Positions 9,379 through 16,457 of a stretch of 64,000 nt of DNA are shown here, piece by piece (the stretch's first letter is position 1; each line of letters opens with the position of its first letter). The DNA comes from Anaerolineae bacterium (lineage in GTDB: Bacteria > Chloroflexota > Anaerolineae > Anaerolineales > Anaerolineaceae): the NCBI GenBank assembly GCA_013178095.1, contig JABLXK010000013.1, positions 39,299-103,298 on the forward strand, read 5' to 3'. The translations under genes and the position numbers were made by a program. The notes under the pieces were generated by a model. That model was not told the origin of the DNA and ran no database searches. It was given only the letters and a program-made list of their open reading frames with translations.

Positions 9379-10509
9379 TTAAAGCGCCAGCCGGTAAACC
9401 TGGTAACGCTTATACACTTTGGCGCCGATCCTCTCAGCCAGGGCGGGCGTGCGCGGATTATCATCCGAAGTGATGGATAAATCCACCCATTCATAGCCGG
9501 CGGCGATCAAGCGTTTGGCCATCTCTGCGAACAACAAGATGGCAATCCCCGTTCCCCAGTATTCAGGCAACACCAGTACGCTTTTTATGGAAGCGCTTTT
9601 CACTTTTTGGCGCGAATACCAGGCAGCTTTCAGATAATCCCAGGGATACCGCAGCCCGTTGAGGTGCGCCAGGATTTCGTTCATGTTCGGGATTGCCGGG
9701 AAAAAGCCAACTGTTTTGCCATGGTCTTCCGCGAACAGGATCAGTTCAGGATCCGCCAATTCGACAAAAGGCGCCATCAATTCCTGCAATGCTTCCGGCT
9801 GCCAGGGTTCAAAACCCGGCAAATGTTGCAGGCAGGGATTGATCAATTCATAAACAAGGTTGACCTCATCTTTCCAGTGCGCCATGTCAGCGGAACGAAT
9901 AGTGAATTTTTTTCTTTCCCGAACCCGATCAGCGTACTGGATGATCTCTTGAAGATCCTTCAGACCGCTGGTCAGATCCCGGGCAAATGCCAGGTTTTGG
10001 CCTCGCGCCGGTTTGAAACCGTAATTCTCGATATACCCCTGGTAATAATCGGCTGTATGGCCACACATGATCGCCGGCTGGCGTTCCCGTCCACCCACCA
10101 GAACGCCGTAAGCATCTTCGTAGTCGAGGTTGAAAGGACCATACAAGCTGTTCAGATCATGTTGTTTGGCCCACATTGAAGCGTGATCAAGCAAAGACCG
10201 GCCGACTTCTTCATCTTCTATGGATTCATAAAAACCGAAAACACATTCCTTTTTATTCACCGCTTGATTGGCTTTATGATCGATTGCAGTGCAGATGGTT
10301 CCCACCGGTCTGCCAGCTCTCCAGGCTATAAAGCACTCGGCTGTTCCATGTTTAAAAAATGGGCCGGTGTCCGGATTCAGCGCCTTCATACGGTCGGGCA
10401 GCAATGGCGGAACCCAAAGGGGATCATCCCGGTAAATTTTCCAAGGGAAAGTGGCAAACAATCGCAATTCCCTGCGATTGGAAACCCGGCGGATGTCCAA
10501 CGTCTCCAT
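9379..10509 (-). CDS. GNAT-fold N-acetyltransferase-like protein
   Basis: 376 aa, start ATG 10509 located one base after the stop of the upstream transporter gene (AAGG SD inside that gene). The N-terminal part has IRRVSNRRELRLFATFPWKI and DDPLWVPPLLPD; the C-terminal half contains a GNAT-like core ending ESIKSV-type strands, then VLPEYWGTGIAILLFAEM, which corresponds to the acetyl-CoA pyrophosphate loop region (Q/RxxGxG/A, here degenerate). This long two-part GNAT-like family is widespread; substrates are unknown. Tight coupling to the GPH symporter suggests modification or use of the transported compound. Confidence 0.78.
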   Translation of the reverse strand: METLDIRRVSNRRELRLFATFPWKIYRDDPLWVPPLLPDRMKALNPDTGPFFKHGTAECFIAWRAGRPVGTICTAIDHKANQAVNKKECVFGFYESIEDEEVGRSLLDHASMWAKQHDLNSLYGPFNLDYEDAYGVLVGGRERQPAIMCGHTADYYQGYIENYGFKPARGQNLAFARDLTSGLKDLQEIIQYADRVRERKKFTIRSADMAHWKDEVNLVYELINPCLQHLPGFEPWQPEALQELMAPFVELADPELILFAEDHGKTVGFFPAIPNMNEILAHLNGLRYPWDYLKAAWYSRQKVKSASIKSVLVLPEYWGTGIAILLFAEMAKRLIAAGYEWVDLSITSDDNPRTPALAERIGAKVYKRYQVYRLAL

Positions 10510-10510
10510 G

Positions 10511-11860
10511 TTAAGCCTTTTCACGCCGCGCTTCCAATTCCGCCACGATCGAGGTGAATTGTTCACGGCCCAGCGGATATTTCACAGCAAAAATGATCCC
10601 GATGGAAAGCAGAATAGCCGGGATCGGTCCAACCAACATGCGAATTCCCAACACAGCGCTTGGCGGCTGTTGAAGCGCGTTCGCCTGGTAATGGGTTAAT
10701 TGCAGCATGACGCCCACCAAAGGGATCGCAATTGAAGATGCAATTTTCTGCATGAGCGTGATCAGGCTGTAGAAAACACCTTCATGTCTTTCGCCGGTTC
10801 TATATTCATCCCACTCAATTGCATCGGGTATGATGGACCAGGGCAGCACATGCGCCGCGCTAACTCCAATACCGGCCATGACGCACAGAAAATAGATAAC
10901 CGGTTGAGACACACTTGGACCGACCGTGATCAGCACAATCTGCACCGTAGCCCAAAACCCAATCCCGATGGCATAAGCAATCCTCTTGTTGATCTTACGG
11001 GAGGTGTATTCCCAGAAAGGCAGAGCAATAATCGCCGTGACGAAGATCAAAGCCATCAGCAAATCGCTTTGAGCTTCCAGCCCCAATGCATATTTGATAA
11101 AAAACAGCAAAGTCGTCTGTAGGATATCCATGCATACCCATGTCAGCAAGTAGATAACGGCGCTGAAAACGAAGGGCCGGTTTTTTAGGGCCGCCTTAAG
11201 TGAGTCGAGCATTTTCGGTTTTTCTTGCGCAATAAAAACTGCGTTTTCGCGGGTATTGAAGAAAACCAGCCAAAGAGGCAGGGCGCTGGCAACCCCGAAG
11301 ATAACCGCCATCGTCATTACTTTTCCGGCACTCTGGGGGGTGAATGTGCCGATGATCATCATCGGCACGGTGAAAGCCAGCAAACTTCCGAAAATGGAAA
11401 AGAACATTCGGTAAGAGGTCAACGACGTTCGCTCATCATAATTTTCCGTCAATTCCGGGGTGAGCGCGAAATACGGCATGTAAACAAAAGTAGCGGCAGC
11501 ATCGAACAGCACGTATGCCACGGAATAATACGCCGCCAACGCCACCTGGCTCTCAAGGGGAGGCCGGTACCACATCAACATGAATGCCAGGGCAAAAGGC
11601 AGCGCGCCGAACAGCAGGAACGGCCTGCGCCGGCCCCAGCGGGAGCGCGTGCGGTCGGAGATATGCCCGATGAGCGGGTCATTCAGATAATCCCACGTTC
11701 GACCGATCAGAATGGCAATCCCTGCCACTGCCGGCGCAATACCCACTACATCGGTCAGGAAAAAGAGGAAATACGCGCCAATTATCGTAGTTGTCAGACT
11801 GAAACCCAAATCCCCCGAACCATAAATAATCTTTGCCGCACGAGAAAGGTTTTTTTTCAT
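10511..11860 (-). CDS. GPH-family sugar:cation symporter (MelB-like MFS)
   Basis: 449 aa with about 12 hydrophobic segments. The beginning, KIIYGSGDLGFSLTTTIIG, and the motif DPLIGHISDRTRSRWGRRRP are characteristic of the glycoside-pentoside-hexuronide:cation symporter family. ATG 11860 is chosen because GAGGATTGCGA precedes it; a TTG lies two codons upstream. Likely imports a glycoside or pentoside with Na+ or H+. First gene of a two-gene operon with the GNAT-like gene. Confidence 0.9.
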   Translation of the reverse strand: MKKNLSRAAKIIYGSGDLGFSLTTTIIGAYFLFFLTDVVGIAPAVAGIAILIGRTWDYLNDPLIGHISDRTRSRWGRRRPFLLFGALPFALAFMLMWYRPPLESQVALAAYYSVAYVLFDAAATFVYMPYFALTPELTENYDERTSLTSYRMFFSIFGSLLAFTVPMMIIGTFTPQSAGKVMTMAVIFGVASALPLWLVFFNTRENAVFIAQEKPKMLDSLKAALKNRPFVFSAVIYLLTWVCMDILQTTLLFFIKYALGLEAQSDLLMALIFVTAIIALPFWEYTSRKINKRIAYAIGIGFWATVQIVLITVGPSVSQPVIYFLCVMAGIGVSAAHVLPWSIIPDAIEWDEYRTGERHEGVFYSLITLMQKIASSIAIPLVGVMLQLTHYQANALQQPPSAVLGIRMLVGPIPAILLSIGIIFAVKYPLGREQFTSIVAELEARREKA

Positions 11861-12148
11861 TCGCAATCCTCGCTGTCCATTATTCAGTCGATTTTATCAA
11901 ACAATTGAATTTTTGAAGCCACCTTTGAAGCCACCCTTTTGATTAAATCAAGTACGTTGAGGTTGTGGAAACAAGCCCTCCGAACCATTACCTCACCTCT
12001 AGGTGCCCTGCCCCCTTCCCCTTTGAGGGGGCAGGAGTGTCTGGTGGATATGGATGACAATAGCGATTTTCCTGTATAGGAAAATAATTCGCTGAACGCC
12101 GCTGCCGATATACAGGAGTTTTTTTGTTTTAGTTGGAAGGAAGAAAAA
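11861..12148. promoter_or_regulatory. Divergent intergenic region with leader hairpins
   Basis: Two structures are visible. A GC-rich hairpin CCTGCCCCC/GGGGGCAGG lies near 12008-12033. CCTGTATA (12071-12078) is complementary to TATACAGG (12109-12116), which is immediately followed by a T-rich tract (12119-12125 all T). The second looks like an intrinsic terminator or attenuator placed just before the SD of the DUF5317 gene, which heads the peptide locus. No convincing -35/-10 pair was found. Confidence 0.45.
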
Positions 12149-12736
12149 TTGATTTTGTTGATTGCGATCCTGGCAGGTGTATTGTTCGGCTTCTTGCGAG
12201 CCAAATTCAATCATGCCGCCTACCAATCTCTTGAGATCAAGCACATCTGGCTGGTTTTAGCAGCTTATCTACCCCAGTTCTTCATGTTTTTTCTTCCCTC
12301 CACGCGAAGTTCAATACCCGCCATCTGGGTTTCCATCCTACTGGTTGCCTCGCAGGTATTGTTGTTAATTTTTATTTGGATCAACCGGAAAATTCCGGGA
12401 GGGTGGTTAATGGGACTCGGATTGTTGCTGAACTTTCTGGTAATTGCTTTGAATGGGGGCATGATGCCGCTCACCCCCGAAAACGCAGCCCATCTGCTGC
12501 CCAAAGGAAGCACGATCACGCTCACGTTGGGCGAAAGGGTGGGAAGCACCAAAGACATTCTGCTGGAGAAATCTCAAACCCGGTTGTGGTTCCTTGGAGA
12601 TATTTTCCTGCTGCCGGAATGGCTGCATTACCCCTTAGCTTTCAGCCCCGGTGACGTGCTCTTAAGCCTGGGCGTTTTTTGGTTGTTTTGGGAATTGGGG
12701 AGTCCCAACAAGAAACTGGAGGCAATACCCGCATGA
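12149..12736 (+). CDS. DUF5317-like integral membrane protein
   Basis: 195 aa with about six hydrophobic segments, starting at TTG 12149 behind GGAAGGAAG. The pattern GGMMPLTPENAAHLLPKG after the central helices followed by LWFLGDIFLLPEWLHYP and FSPGDVLLSLGVFWL matches the DUF5317 family found in Chloroflexota and Firmicutes, to my recollection. Function unknown. Its stop overlaps the start of the 81-aa gene by ATGA, so the two are translationally coupled, and the four-copy peptide locus follows on the same strand. Confidence 0.82.
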   Translation: MILLIAILAGVLFGFLRAKFNHAAYQSLEIKHIWLVLAAYLPQFFMFFLPSTRSSIPAIWVSILLVASQVLLLIFIWINRKIPGGWLMGLGLLLNFLVIALNGGMMPLTPENAAHLLPKGSTITLTLGERVGSTKDILLEKSQTRLWFLGDIFLLPEWLHYPLAFSPGDVLLSLGVFWLFWELGSPNKKLEAIPA

Positions 12737-12978
12737 CAACCATCATAAATCCTCATATTATCCGGGATCCGAACCGCCGGATAAAGCGCAACCCGGTCGA
12801 ACGTCCTGAAGCCCTTGTCCATCATAAGCATTTGCGTGACTTTCCGGATCCGGGAGCTTCATTCTTTTTCAGAAAAAACAACGCCGTTCATTCAGTCAGT
12901 ATCAGGGAAAAAGAAAGTTCCACGGTACGGGTGTCAACCAATCTGAAAGATTTTGCCAACCAGTTGGCCATTATATAG
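12733..12978 (+). CDS. Small protein, 81 aa, coupled to DUF5317
   Basis: ATG 12733 overlaps the preceding stop (ATGA) and has GGAGG about 10 nt upstream. The product is basic at the N-terminus (RDPNRRIKRNPVERPEAL) and not recognised. Its last residues, VSTNLKDFANQLAII, echo the end of the 82-aa protein at 13455 (HATSLAEFAAQLSRI), suggesting the two share a C-terminal leader-like segment or a common origin. No signal peptide. It may be a peptide precursor or a partner of the NHLP-like protein; this is inference. Confidence 0.65.
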   Translation: MTTIINPHIIRDPNRRIKRNPVERPEALVHHKHLRDFPDPGASFFFRKNNAVHSVSIREKESSTVRVSTNLKDFANQLAII

Positions 12979-13004
12979 AAAGGGAGGGAACAGAACGAGA
13001 ACGC

Positions 13005-13136
13005 ATGTCATGTCTTGAAATGTTGATTACTCAACGCATCTGCCCCGCTAAAAAATGCTCATCTTGGCGCGGTACTTGCATTAAAGAGGGAAGTCTAAAT
13101 TTACAAGTGATTGAAAAAACAGGAGATTTGAAATGA
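13005..13136 (+). CDS. Possible 43-aa Cys-containing small ORF
   Basis: ATG 13005 to TGA 13136, overlapping the first 28-aa peptide start by ATGA. The 43 residues include four Cys, three of them in RICPAKKCSSWRGTCI. A GGGAGGG lies 19 nt upstream of the ATG, too far for an ideal SD, which lowers confidence. The perfect ATGA coupling to the first peptide copy and the Cys spacing are the reasons to list it. It could be a genuine small peptide, a leader ORF, or chance. Confidence 0.3.
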   Translation: MSCLEMLITQRICPAKKCSSWRGTCIKEGSLNLQVIEKTGDLK

Positions 13137-13219
13137 AAAAGCTGACCACCATCCTCATTTTCGCGCTGTTCATCCTGAGCGCTGCCGCACCCGCCGCTTC
13201 CATCGGCATCGGTAAATAG
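13133..13219 (+). CDS. 28-aa signal-peptide-like small ORF, copy 1
   Basis: 28 codons behind the SD AGGAGATTTGAA. The protein starts MKKLTTILIFALFILSAAA, a textbook Sec signal (two Lys, hydrophobic core, small residues), then PAASIGIGK and stop. Cleavage after an Ala of the APAA stretch would leave only about six residues (SIGIGK) outside the membrane. The three other copies (13240, 13347, 13727) encode exactly the same 28 residues. Ten sense codons vary between copies and every change is synonymous, strong evidence for translation and purifying selection. Function unknown: secreted signalling peptide, peptide pheromone-like product or small membrane peptide are possible. Confidence 0.85.
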   Translation: MKKLTTILIFALFILSAAAPAASIGIGK

Positions 13220-13239
13220 TTGAAATAAGGAGATTTGAA

Positions 13240-13326
13240 ATGAAAAAGCTGACTACCATCCTCATTTTTGCGCTGTTCATTCTGAGCGCTGCCGCGCCCG
13301 CCGCTTCCATCGGCATCGGTAAATAG
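13240..13326 (+). CDS. 28-aa signal-peptide-like small ORF, copy 2
   Basis: Same 28 residues as copy 1, same SD (AAGGAGATTTGAA) and spacing, 20 nt after copy 1. Relative to copy 1 it has silent changes at codons 5 (ACT), 10 (TTT), 14 (ATT) and 19 (GCG). It ends TAG like copy 1. Confidence 0.85.
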   Translation: MKKLTTILIFALFILSAAAPAASIGIGK

Positions 13327-13346
13327 TTGAAACAAGGAGATTTGAA

Positions 13347-13433
13347 ATGAAAAAGCTGACCACCATCCTCATCTTCGCGCTGTTCATCCTGAGCGCTGCT
13401 GCGCCCGCCGCTTCCATCGGCATCGGCAAATAA
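13347..13433 (+). CDS. 28-aa signal-peptide-like small ORF, copy 3
   Basis: Identical protein to copies 1, 2 and 4. Silent differences from copy 1 at codons 9 (ATC), 18 (GCT), 19 (GCG) and 27 (GGC), and a different stop (TAA). The SD AAGGAGATTTGAA is conserved. It lies 20 nt after copy 2 and 21 nt before the 82-aa NHLP-like gene. Confidence 0.85.
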   Translation: MKKLTTILIFALFILSAAAPAASIGIGK

Positions 13434-13454
13434 CCTCTTTGAGGAGAAGAAAAA

Positions 13455-13703
13455 ATGTTGAAACAATTCCCATCAAAATCCGCCCATCAGGAACGATCAA
13501 CTAGCTCCGAGTATAGCCGTATTCTTTCGGCAGCCGTGATCAACAGCAAATTCCGCGACATGCTGCTATCCGACCCGGTAAAAGCCATTTCCTGCGGGTA
13601 TAGCGGCGAGCAATTCGATTTGGATCATGAGGACAAATCGCGCCTGGCAACCATCCACGCGACCTCGTTGGCTGAATTTGCCGCCCAGTTATCTCGTATT
13701 TAG
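13455..13703 (+). CDS. NHLP-clan-like small protein (Os1348-type), 82 aa
   Basis: ATG 13455 behind GAGGAGAAG. After a polar N-terminus the protein has ILSAAVINSKFRDMLLSDP, then a GY-containing link and HEDKSRLATIHATSLAEFAAQL. The order 'F..xLL.DP..A....Gy......l..i.a.sl..FA..L' is that of nitrile-hydratase-leader-like (NHLP clan) domains described from Chloroflexota such as Oscillochloris, often RiPP leader domains. Here almost nothing follows the domain, so there is no long core peptide. It is interleaved with the four 28-aa ORFs, three before and one after, implying a shared function. Clan assignment is from pattern memory, not a search. Confidence 0.68.
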   Translation: MLKQFPSKSAHQERSTSSEYSRILSAAVINSKFRDMLLSDPVKAISCGYSGEQFDLDHEDKSRLATIHATSLAEFAAQLSRI

Positions 13704-13726
13704 ATATTGCATTCAGGAGATTTGAA

Positions 13727-13813
13727 ATGAAAAAGCTGACCACCATCCTCATTTTCGCGCTGTTCATCTTGAGCGCCGCCGCGCCTGCCGCTTCCATCGG
13801 CATCGGCAAATAA
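13727..13813 (+). CDS. 28-aa signal-peptide-like small ORF, copy 4
   Basis: Fourth copy, encoding the same 28 residues, after the NHLP-like gene and behind CAGGAGATTTGAA. Silent differences from copy 1 at codons 15 (TTG), 17 (GCC), 19 (GCG), 20 (CCT) and 27 (GGC), stop TAA. Its position beyond the 82-aa gene shows that the copies are not just a simple head-to-tail slip array. Confidence 0.84.
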   Translation: MKKLTTILIFALFILSAAAPAASIGIGK

Positions 13814-13854
13814 CGGCAGGATTAAGCGAATTTAAAAGCGAATCAGTCAGGTTC

Positions 13855-13890
13855 TTACCCATTCTTAGGCATGGGTAATGCCTGTTTCTT
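13855..13890 (+). terminator. Hairpin with alternative pairing after the peptide genes
   Basis: TTACCCAT/ATGGGTAA (13855-13878) forms an 8-bp stem; GGCAT/ATGCC (13868-13882) forms a competing stem that is followed by TGTTTCTTTC. It could be a weak terminator or attenuator separating the peptide genes from the ATPase gene. Confidence 0.4.
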
Positions 13891-13954
13891 TCGTGCTTGA
13901 TGTCAGATCGATTAGCATTGCCGCACAGATTACGATTTTCTGACTGGGATAACC

Positions 13955-14572
13955 ATGGAGAACTCTAAGACTAAAGATATACAAACGATCCTGGTAACCA
14001 ACACGCGTTCGTTCACGGATGGAAGTTCCATCGCTGCCGATCTGGCGACCTTGATCAGCCAGAACGATAAACGGGTGGCGTTGATCGATGCCGATCCGCG
14101 ACGCCCGGTGATCCACACGCTTTTCAATATCCCCAACCGGGTCGGCCTGGTGGATATTCTTCAGGATACCCGGCCGCCGTTATCCGTAATGCACGCTTTG
14201 CACGAAAACAAGTTGTTTATATTGCCCAGCGGAAAGCTGCCCAAGGAGAATAGTGATTTTCTCGGCTCTCCCAGGATGGGCCAATTACTGCAATTCCTGA
14301 AAGATCGGTTCGACAAGATCATCATTCACGGCCCGCCTTTCTTTTATACCGAAACCTCTTCTTTAGCGGCTCAAGTCGATGGCGTGATTCTCTTGATCCA
14401 CCCCGGGTATAACAAGGATGAAACATCGCGGGCGATCATCGAGAAATTCCAGAAAACCGGCGCCACGATCATCGGGATTGTCATGCGCAACCAACCGAAG
14501 AATCAAGTCAATCAAAAAGCCTTCATCGATCGCCTGCTTTCCTACGATAGGCGCTCGCGTTTGAATATTTAG
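13955..14572 (+). CDS. CpsD/CapB-type (MinD-like) ATPase with degenerate nucleotide site
   Basis: 205 aa, same fold family as bacterial tyrosine kinase cytoplasmic domains and ParA/MinD. The Walker A' strand RVALIDADPRRPVIHTLF and the following GLVDILQDTRPPLSV, LFILPSGKLPKENSDFLGSP are well conserved. But the P-loop, normally PGEGKST, reads FTDGSSI with no Lys, and the Walker B D-S-P-P reads HGPP. There is also no Tyr-rich C-terminus. Probably a non-catalytic scaffold or binding protein. It lies 141 nt after the last 28-aa peptide gene on the same strand and is followed by a terminator, so it may close the peptide operon. Confidence 0.82.
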   Translation: MENSKTKDIQTILVTNTRSFTDGSSIAADLATLISQNDKRVALIDADPRRPVIHTLFNIPNRVGLVDILQDTRPPLSVMHALHENKLFILPSGKLPKENSDFLGSPRMGQLLQFLKDRFDKIIIHGPPFFYTETSSLAAQVDGVILLIHPGYNKDETSRAIIEKFQKTGATIIGIVMRNQPKNQVNQKAFIDRLLSYDRRSRLNI

Positions 14573-14597
14573 CAATTCTATCCAATAAAAATATAAT

Positions 14598-14623
14598 GAA
14601 CCCTAGAACCGGGGTTCTTTTTT
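14598..14623 (+). terminator. Intrinsic terminator after the CpsD-like gene
   Basis: Stem GAACCC/GGGTTC with an 8-nt loop followed by seven T. It ends the peptide-ATPase transcript before the GH3 gene. Confidence 0.75.
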
Positions 14624-14681
14624 ATCTTAAAACGTCGGTATTTCCATATATACTCATTAAAACTAAACAGGGAGCGTGGTC

Positions 14682-15830
14682 ATGGAGCAAATCGACATTC
14701 AGGCAGGATTGGCGAAAATAAAATCCATCGTCGAGCCCTGGCATGCGGCGCTGCAGAACCCTCCCGCAGCCCAAGAGACCGTGTTGAAAAACCTGGTTGA
14801 AATCTACAGCCAAACCGGCTACGGGAAGGAACATCACGCAGGCGAGGTTGGCTCAGCGGCTGATTACCGCCGTGCTTTTCCCGTGCAAACCTACGAAACG
14901 TATCAGCCCATGATCGCCAGGGTGATGGCCGGTGAAACTTCCTTATTATTGAACGAAGAACCGGCAGGTTGGGCTATCACGCGCGGGACCACCAAAGGCG
15001 AGATGAAGTTTATCCCCATGACGCCCACCGATCTGCAAATGCGCGTTTCCGCCGGCCGGGCAGTGGCTAATTACGCGCTGGCAGAGCGCCGCTTCGATAT
15101 TTTCAATGGTGTGAATTTAAATCTCAATTTCCCGTCCAAAATCGGCACAATCACAGCCGGCAATCGCGAGCTGGATTACGGGTACAGCTCCGGGATCTAT
15201 ACCAAATACGTTTCCACGCACACACCGGTCCAATCGCTGCCCACCCAGGATGACATCGATGCGCTGGGTGGAGGGAAGACCCTGCGCGATTGGGAACAGC
15301 GCTTCGAACTGGCTTATGCACAATGCCGTGATCGCAACGTCACGCTGGTGGGAGGCGTCGCGCCCACCGCCCTGCAATTCGCCCGCTTCCTGCATCGCAA
15401 GCACCGCACCTATCCAAAAAAGTTATGGCAGGTGATCGTAATGACGCTCGGCAGCGTCCCCGGGATTAATACCCGCCTGGCTGAACCGCTGCGGGCGCTT
15501 TATGGGAACGTAGCCATCCGCGAGATTTACGGCGCCACCGAAGGCATGTTCGGCCAGCAACTGGATGAGCGCCGTGCCTGGTCGCCCAATTACGACCTTT
15601 TCTATTTCGAAGTGGAAACATCCTCCGGCATCAAAGCCCTGCATGAAATGCAGCCCGGCGAACTGGGCAGCCTGATCGTCTCCACCCCCATCCTCGCCCG
15701 TTACAAGATTGGCGATTTGATCCTGGCTTTTCAACCGCCTTACTTCCGCTGCATCGGGCGCGAGAATTGGTTGACCCCGCTCAAGTACGGCTGGTATGAA
15801 CTGGCAACACTGAATTTTGGACGGCTGTGA
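14682..15830 (+). CDS. GH3-family adenylating enzyme, C-terminal domain missing
   Basis: GH3 proteins are acyl-acid amido synthetases of the ANL superfamily: they adenylate a carboxylic acid and join it to an amine. Seen here: the ATP loop TRGTTKGEMKFIP near residue 105, and EIYGATEGMFG, the adenylate motif, near residue 285; then YKIGDLILAF. The family is usually 500-550 aa; this one stops at 382, shortly after the GR (RCIGREN) hinge, replacing the small C-terminal domain with about 20 residues. ATG 14682 follows GGGAGCGTGGTC. Adenylation may persist while amide transfer would need another protein. It sits beside the peptide locus but after a terminator. Confidence 0.83.
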   Translation: MEQIDIQAGLAKIKSIVEPWHAALQNPPAAQETVLKNLVEIYSQTGYGKEHHAGEVGSAADYRRAFPVQTYETYQPMIARVMAGETSLLLNEEPAGWAITRGTTKGEMKFIPMTPTDLQMRVSAGRAVANYALAERRFDIFNGVNLNLNFPSKIGTITAGNRELDYGYSSGIYTKYVSTHTPVQSLPTQDDIDALGGGKTLRDWEQRFELAYAQCRDRNVTLVGGVAPTALQFARFLHRKHRTYPKKLWQVIVMTLGSVPGINTRLAEPLRALYGNVAIREIYGATEGMFGQQLDERRAWSPNYDLFYFEVETSSGIKALHEMQPGELGSLIVSTPILARYKIGDLILAFQPPYFRCIGRENWLTPLKYGWYELATLNFGRL

Positions 15831-15839
15831 TAAATAAAA

Positions 15840-15893
15840 ACCGTACGCATTTTAATACCTGCTTTAACTATGCGCAGGCATTTCGCGTACGGT
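15840..15893. terminator. Long hairpin between convergent genes
   Basis: ACCGTACGC/GCGTACGGT outer arms plus CCTGC/GCAGG inner arms make one extended stem between the GH3 stop and the stop of the convergent membrane protein gene. There is no U-tract, so it may act as a transcription barrier or RNA-stabilising end. Confidence 0.45.
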
Positions 15894-15935
15894 CTTGAAA
15901 GTTCCTAAAAGCTAATGGGTTTGAAATAATCCAGC

Positions 15936-16397
15936 TTACGAACGTTTCCTCCCCAGCCCGGAAATCAAGACGTTGATGCCAACCGCGATCAGGATCAGCG
16001 GCCAAAGATAAGACCAACTCATCCATCCGCCCAGGCCGATCCCGATCAGGATCGCCGCGCCGATGAAATTCCCGCCGACGTTATGCCGGTATTCCGGCAG
16101 GATCAAACGGGCGCATGCTTCCAGCAGAATTATCCCGCCTGCTCCCAGCGCGATCAGGTTCCAGACGCCGAAGTTGCGCAGGTCCTGCAGCGAATGGAAA
16201 ATCCAGCGGGTATCCACCGACCAGCCCATGTCCGCAAACCAGCCGGTATTGGAAGCCAGGAAAACCAAACCCGCCCAGATCAGGATCAGCGCCCAGGCGA
16301 CCGAGCTCAACAGATCATTTTCTTCGGTCTTTTCATCGTGTTTGAGTACTTCTTTTTCATCTTTTTCTTCGATCTTTTTTTCTTCGTCAGCCATCAT
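15936..16397 (-). CDS. Small membrane protein, paralogue of the next gene
   Basis: 153 aa. The first 30 residues are highly charged, alternating Lys and acidic (EEKKIEEKDEKEVLKHDEK), then four hydrophobic segments in two pairs, ending in GRKRS. AGGAGTT precedes ATG 16397. About one third identical by eye to the neighbour at 16458-16934, with matching WAGLVFLA(S/A)NTGW in the first membrane pair. The pattern (paired helices in LiaF/DUF5668-like arrangement) suggests an envelope-stress type membrane protein, but I cannot name a function. Confidence 0.75.
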   Translation of the reverse strand: MMADEEKKIEEKDEKEVLKHDEKTEENDLLSSVAWALILIWAGLVFLASNTGWFADMGWSVDTRWIFHSLQDLRNFGVWNLIALGAGGIILLEACARLILPEYRHNVGGNFIGAAILIGIGLGGWMSWSYLWPLILIAVGINVLISGLGRKRS

Positions 16398-16457
16398 AAC
16401 TCCTATGAATTCGTTTGATCTTTTTCAAAAATAAGCCTGCGAGTTTTAATTTAAAAT

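Noticed and set aside
13081..13809. Minus-strand open frames across the peptide repeats
   Set aside because: They repeat because the sense ORFs repeat; the synonymous-only pattern fits the plus-strand frame.
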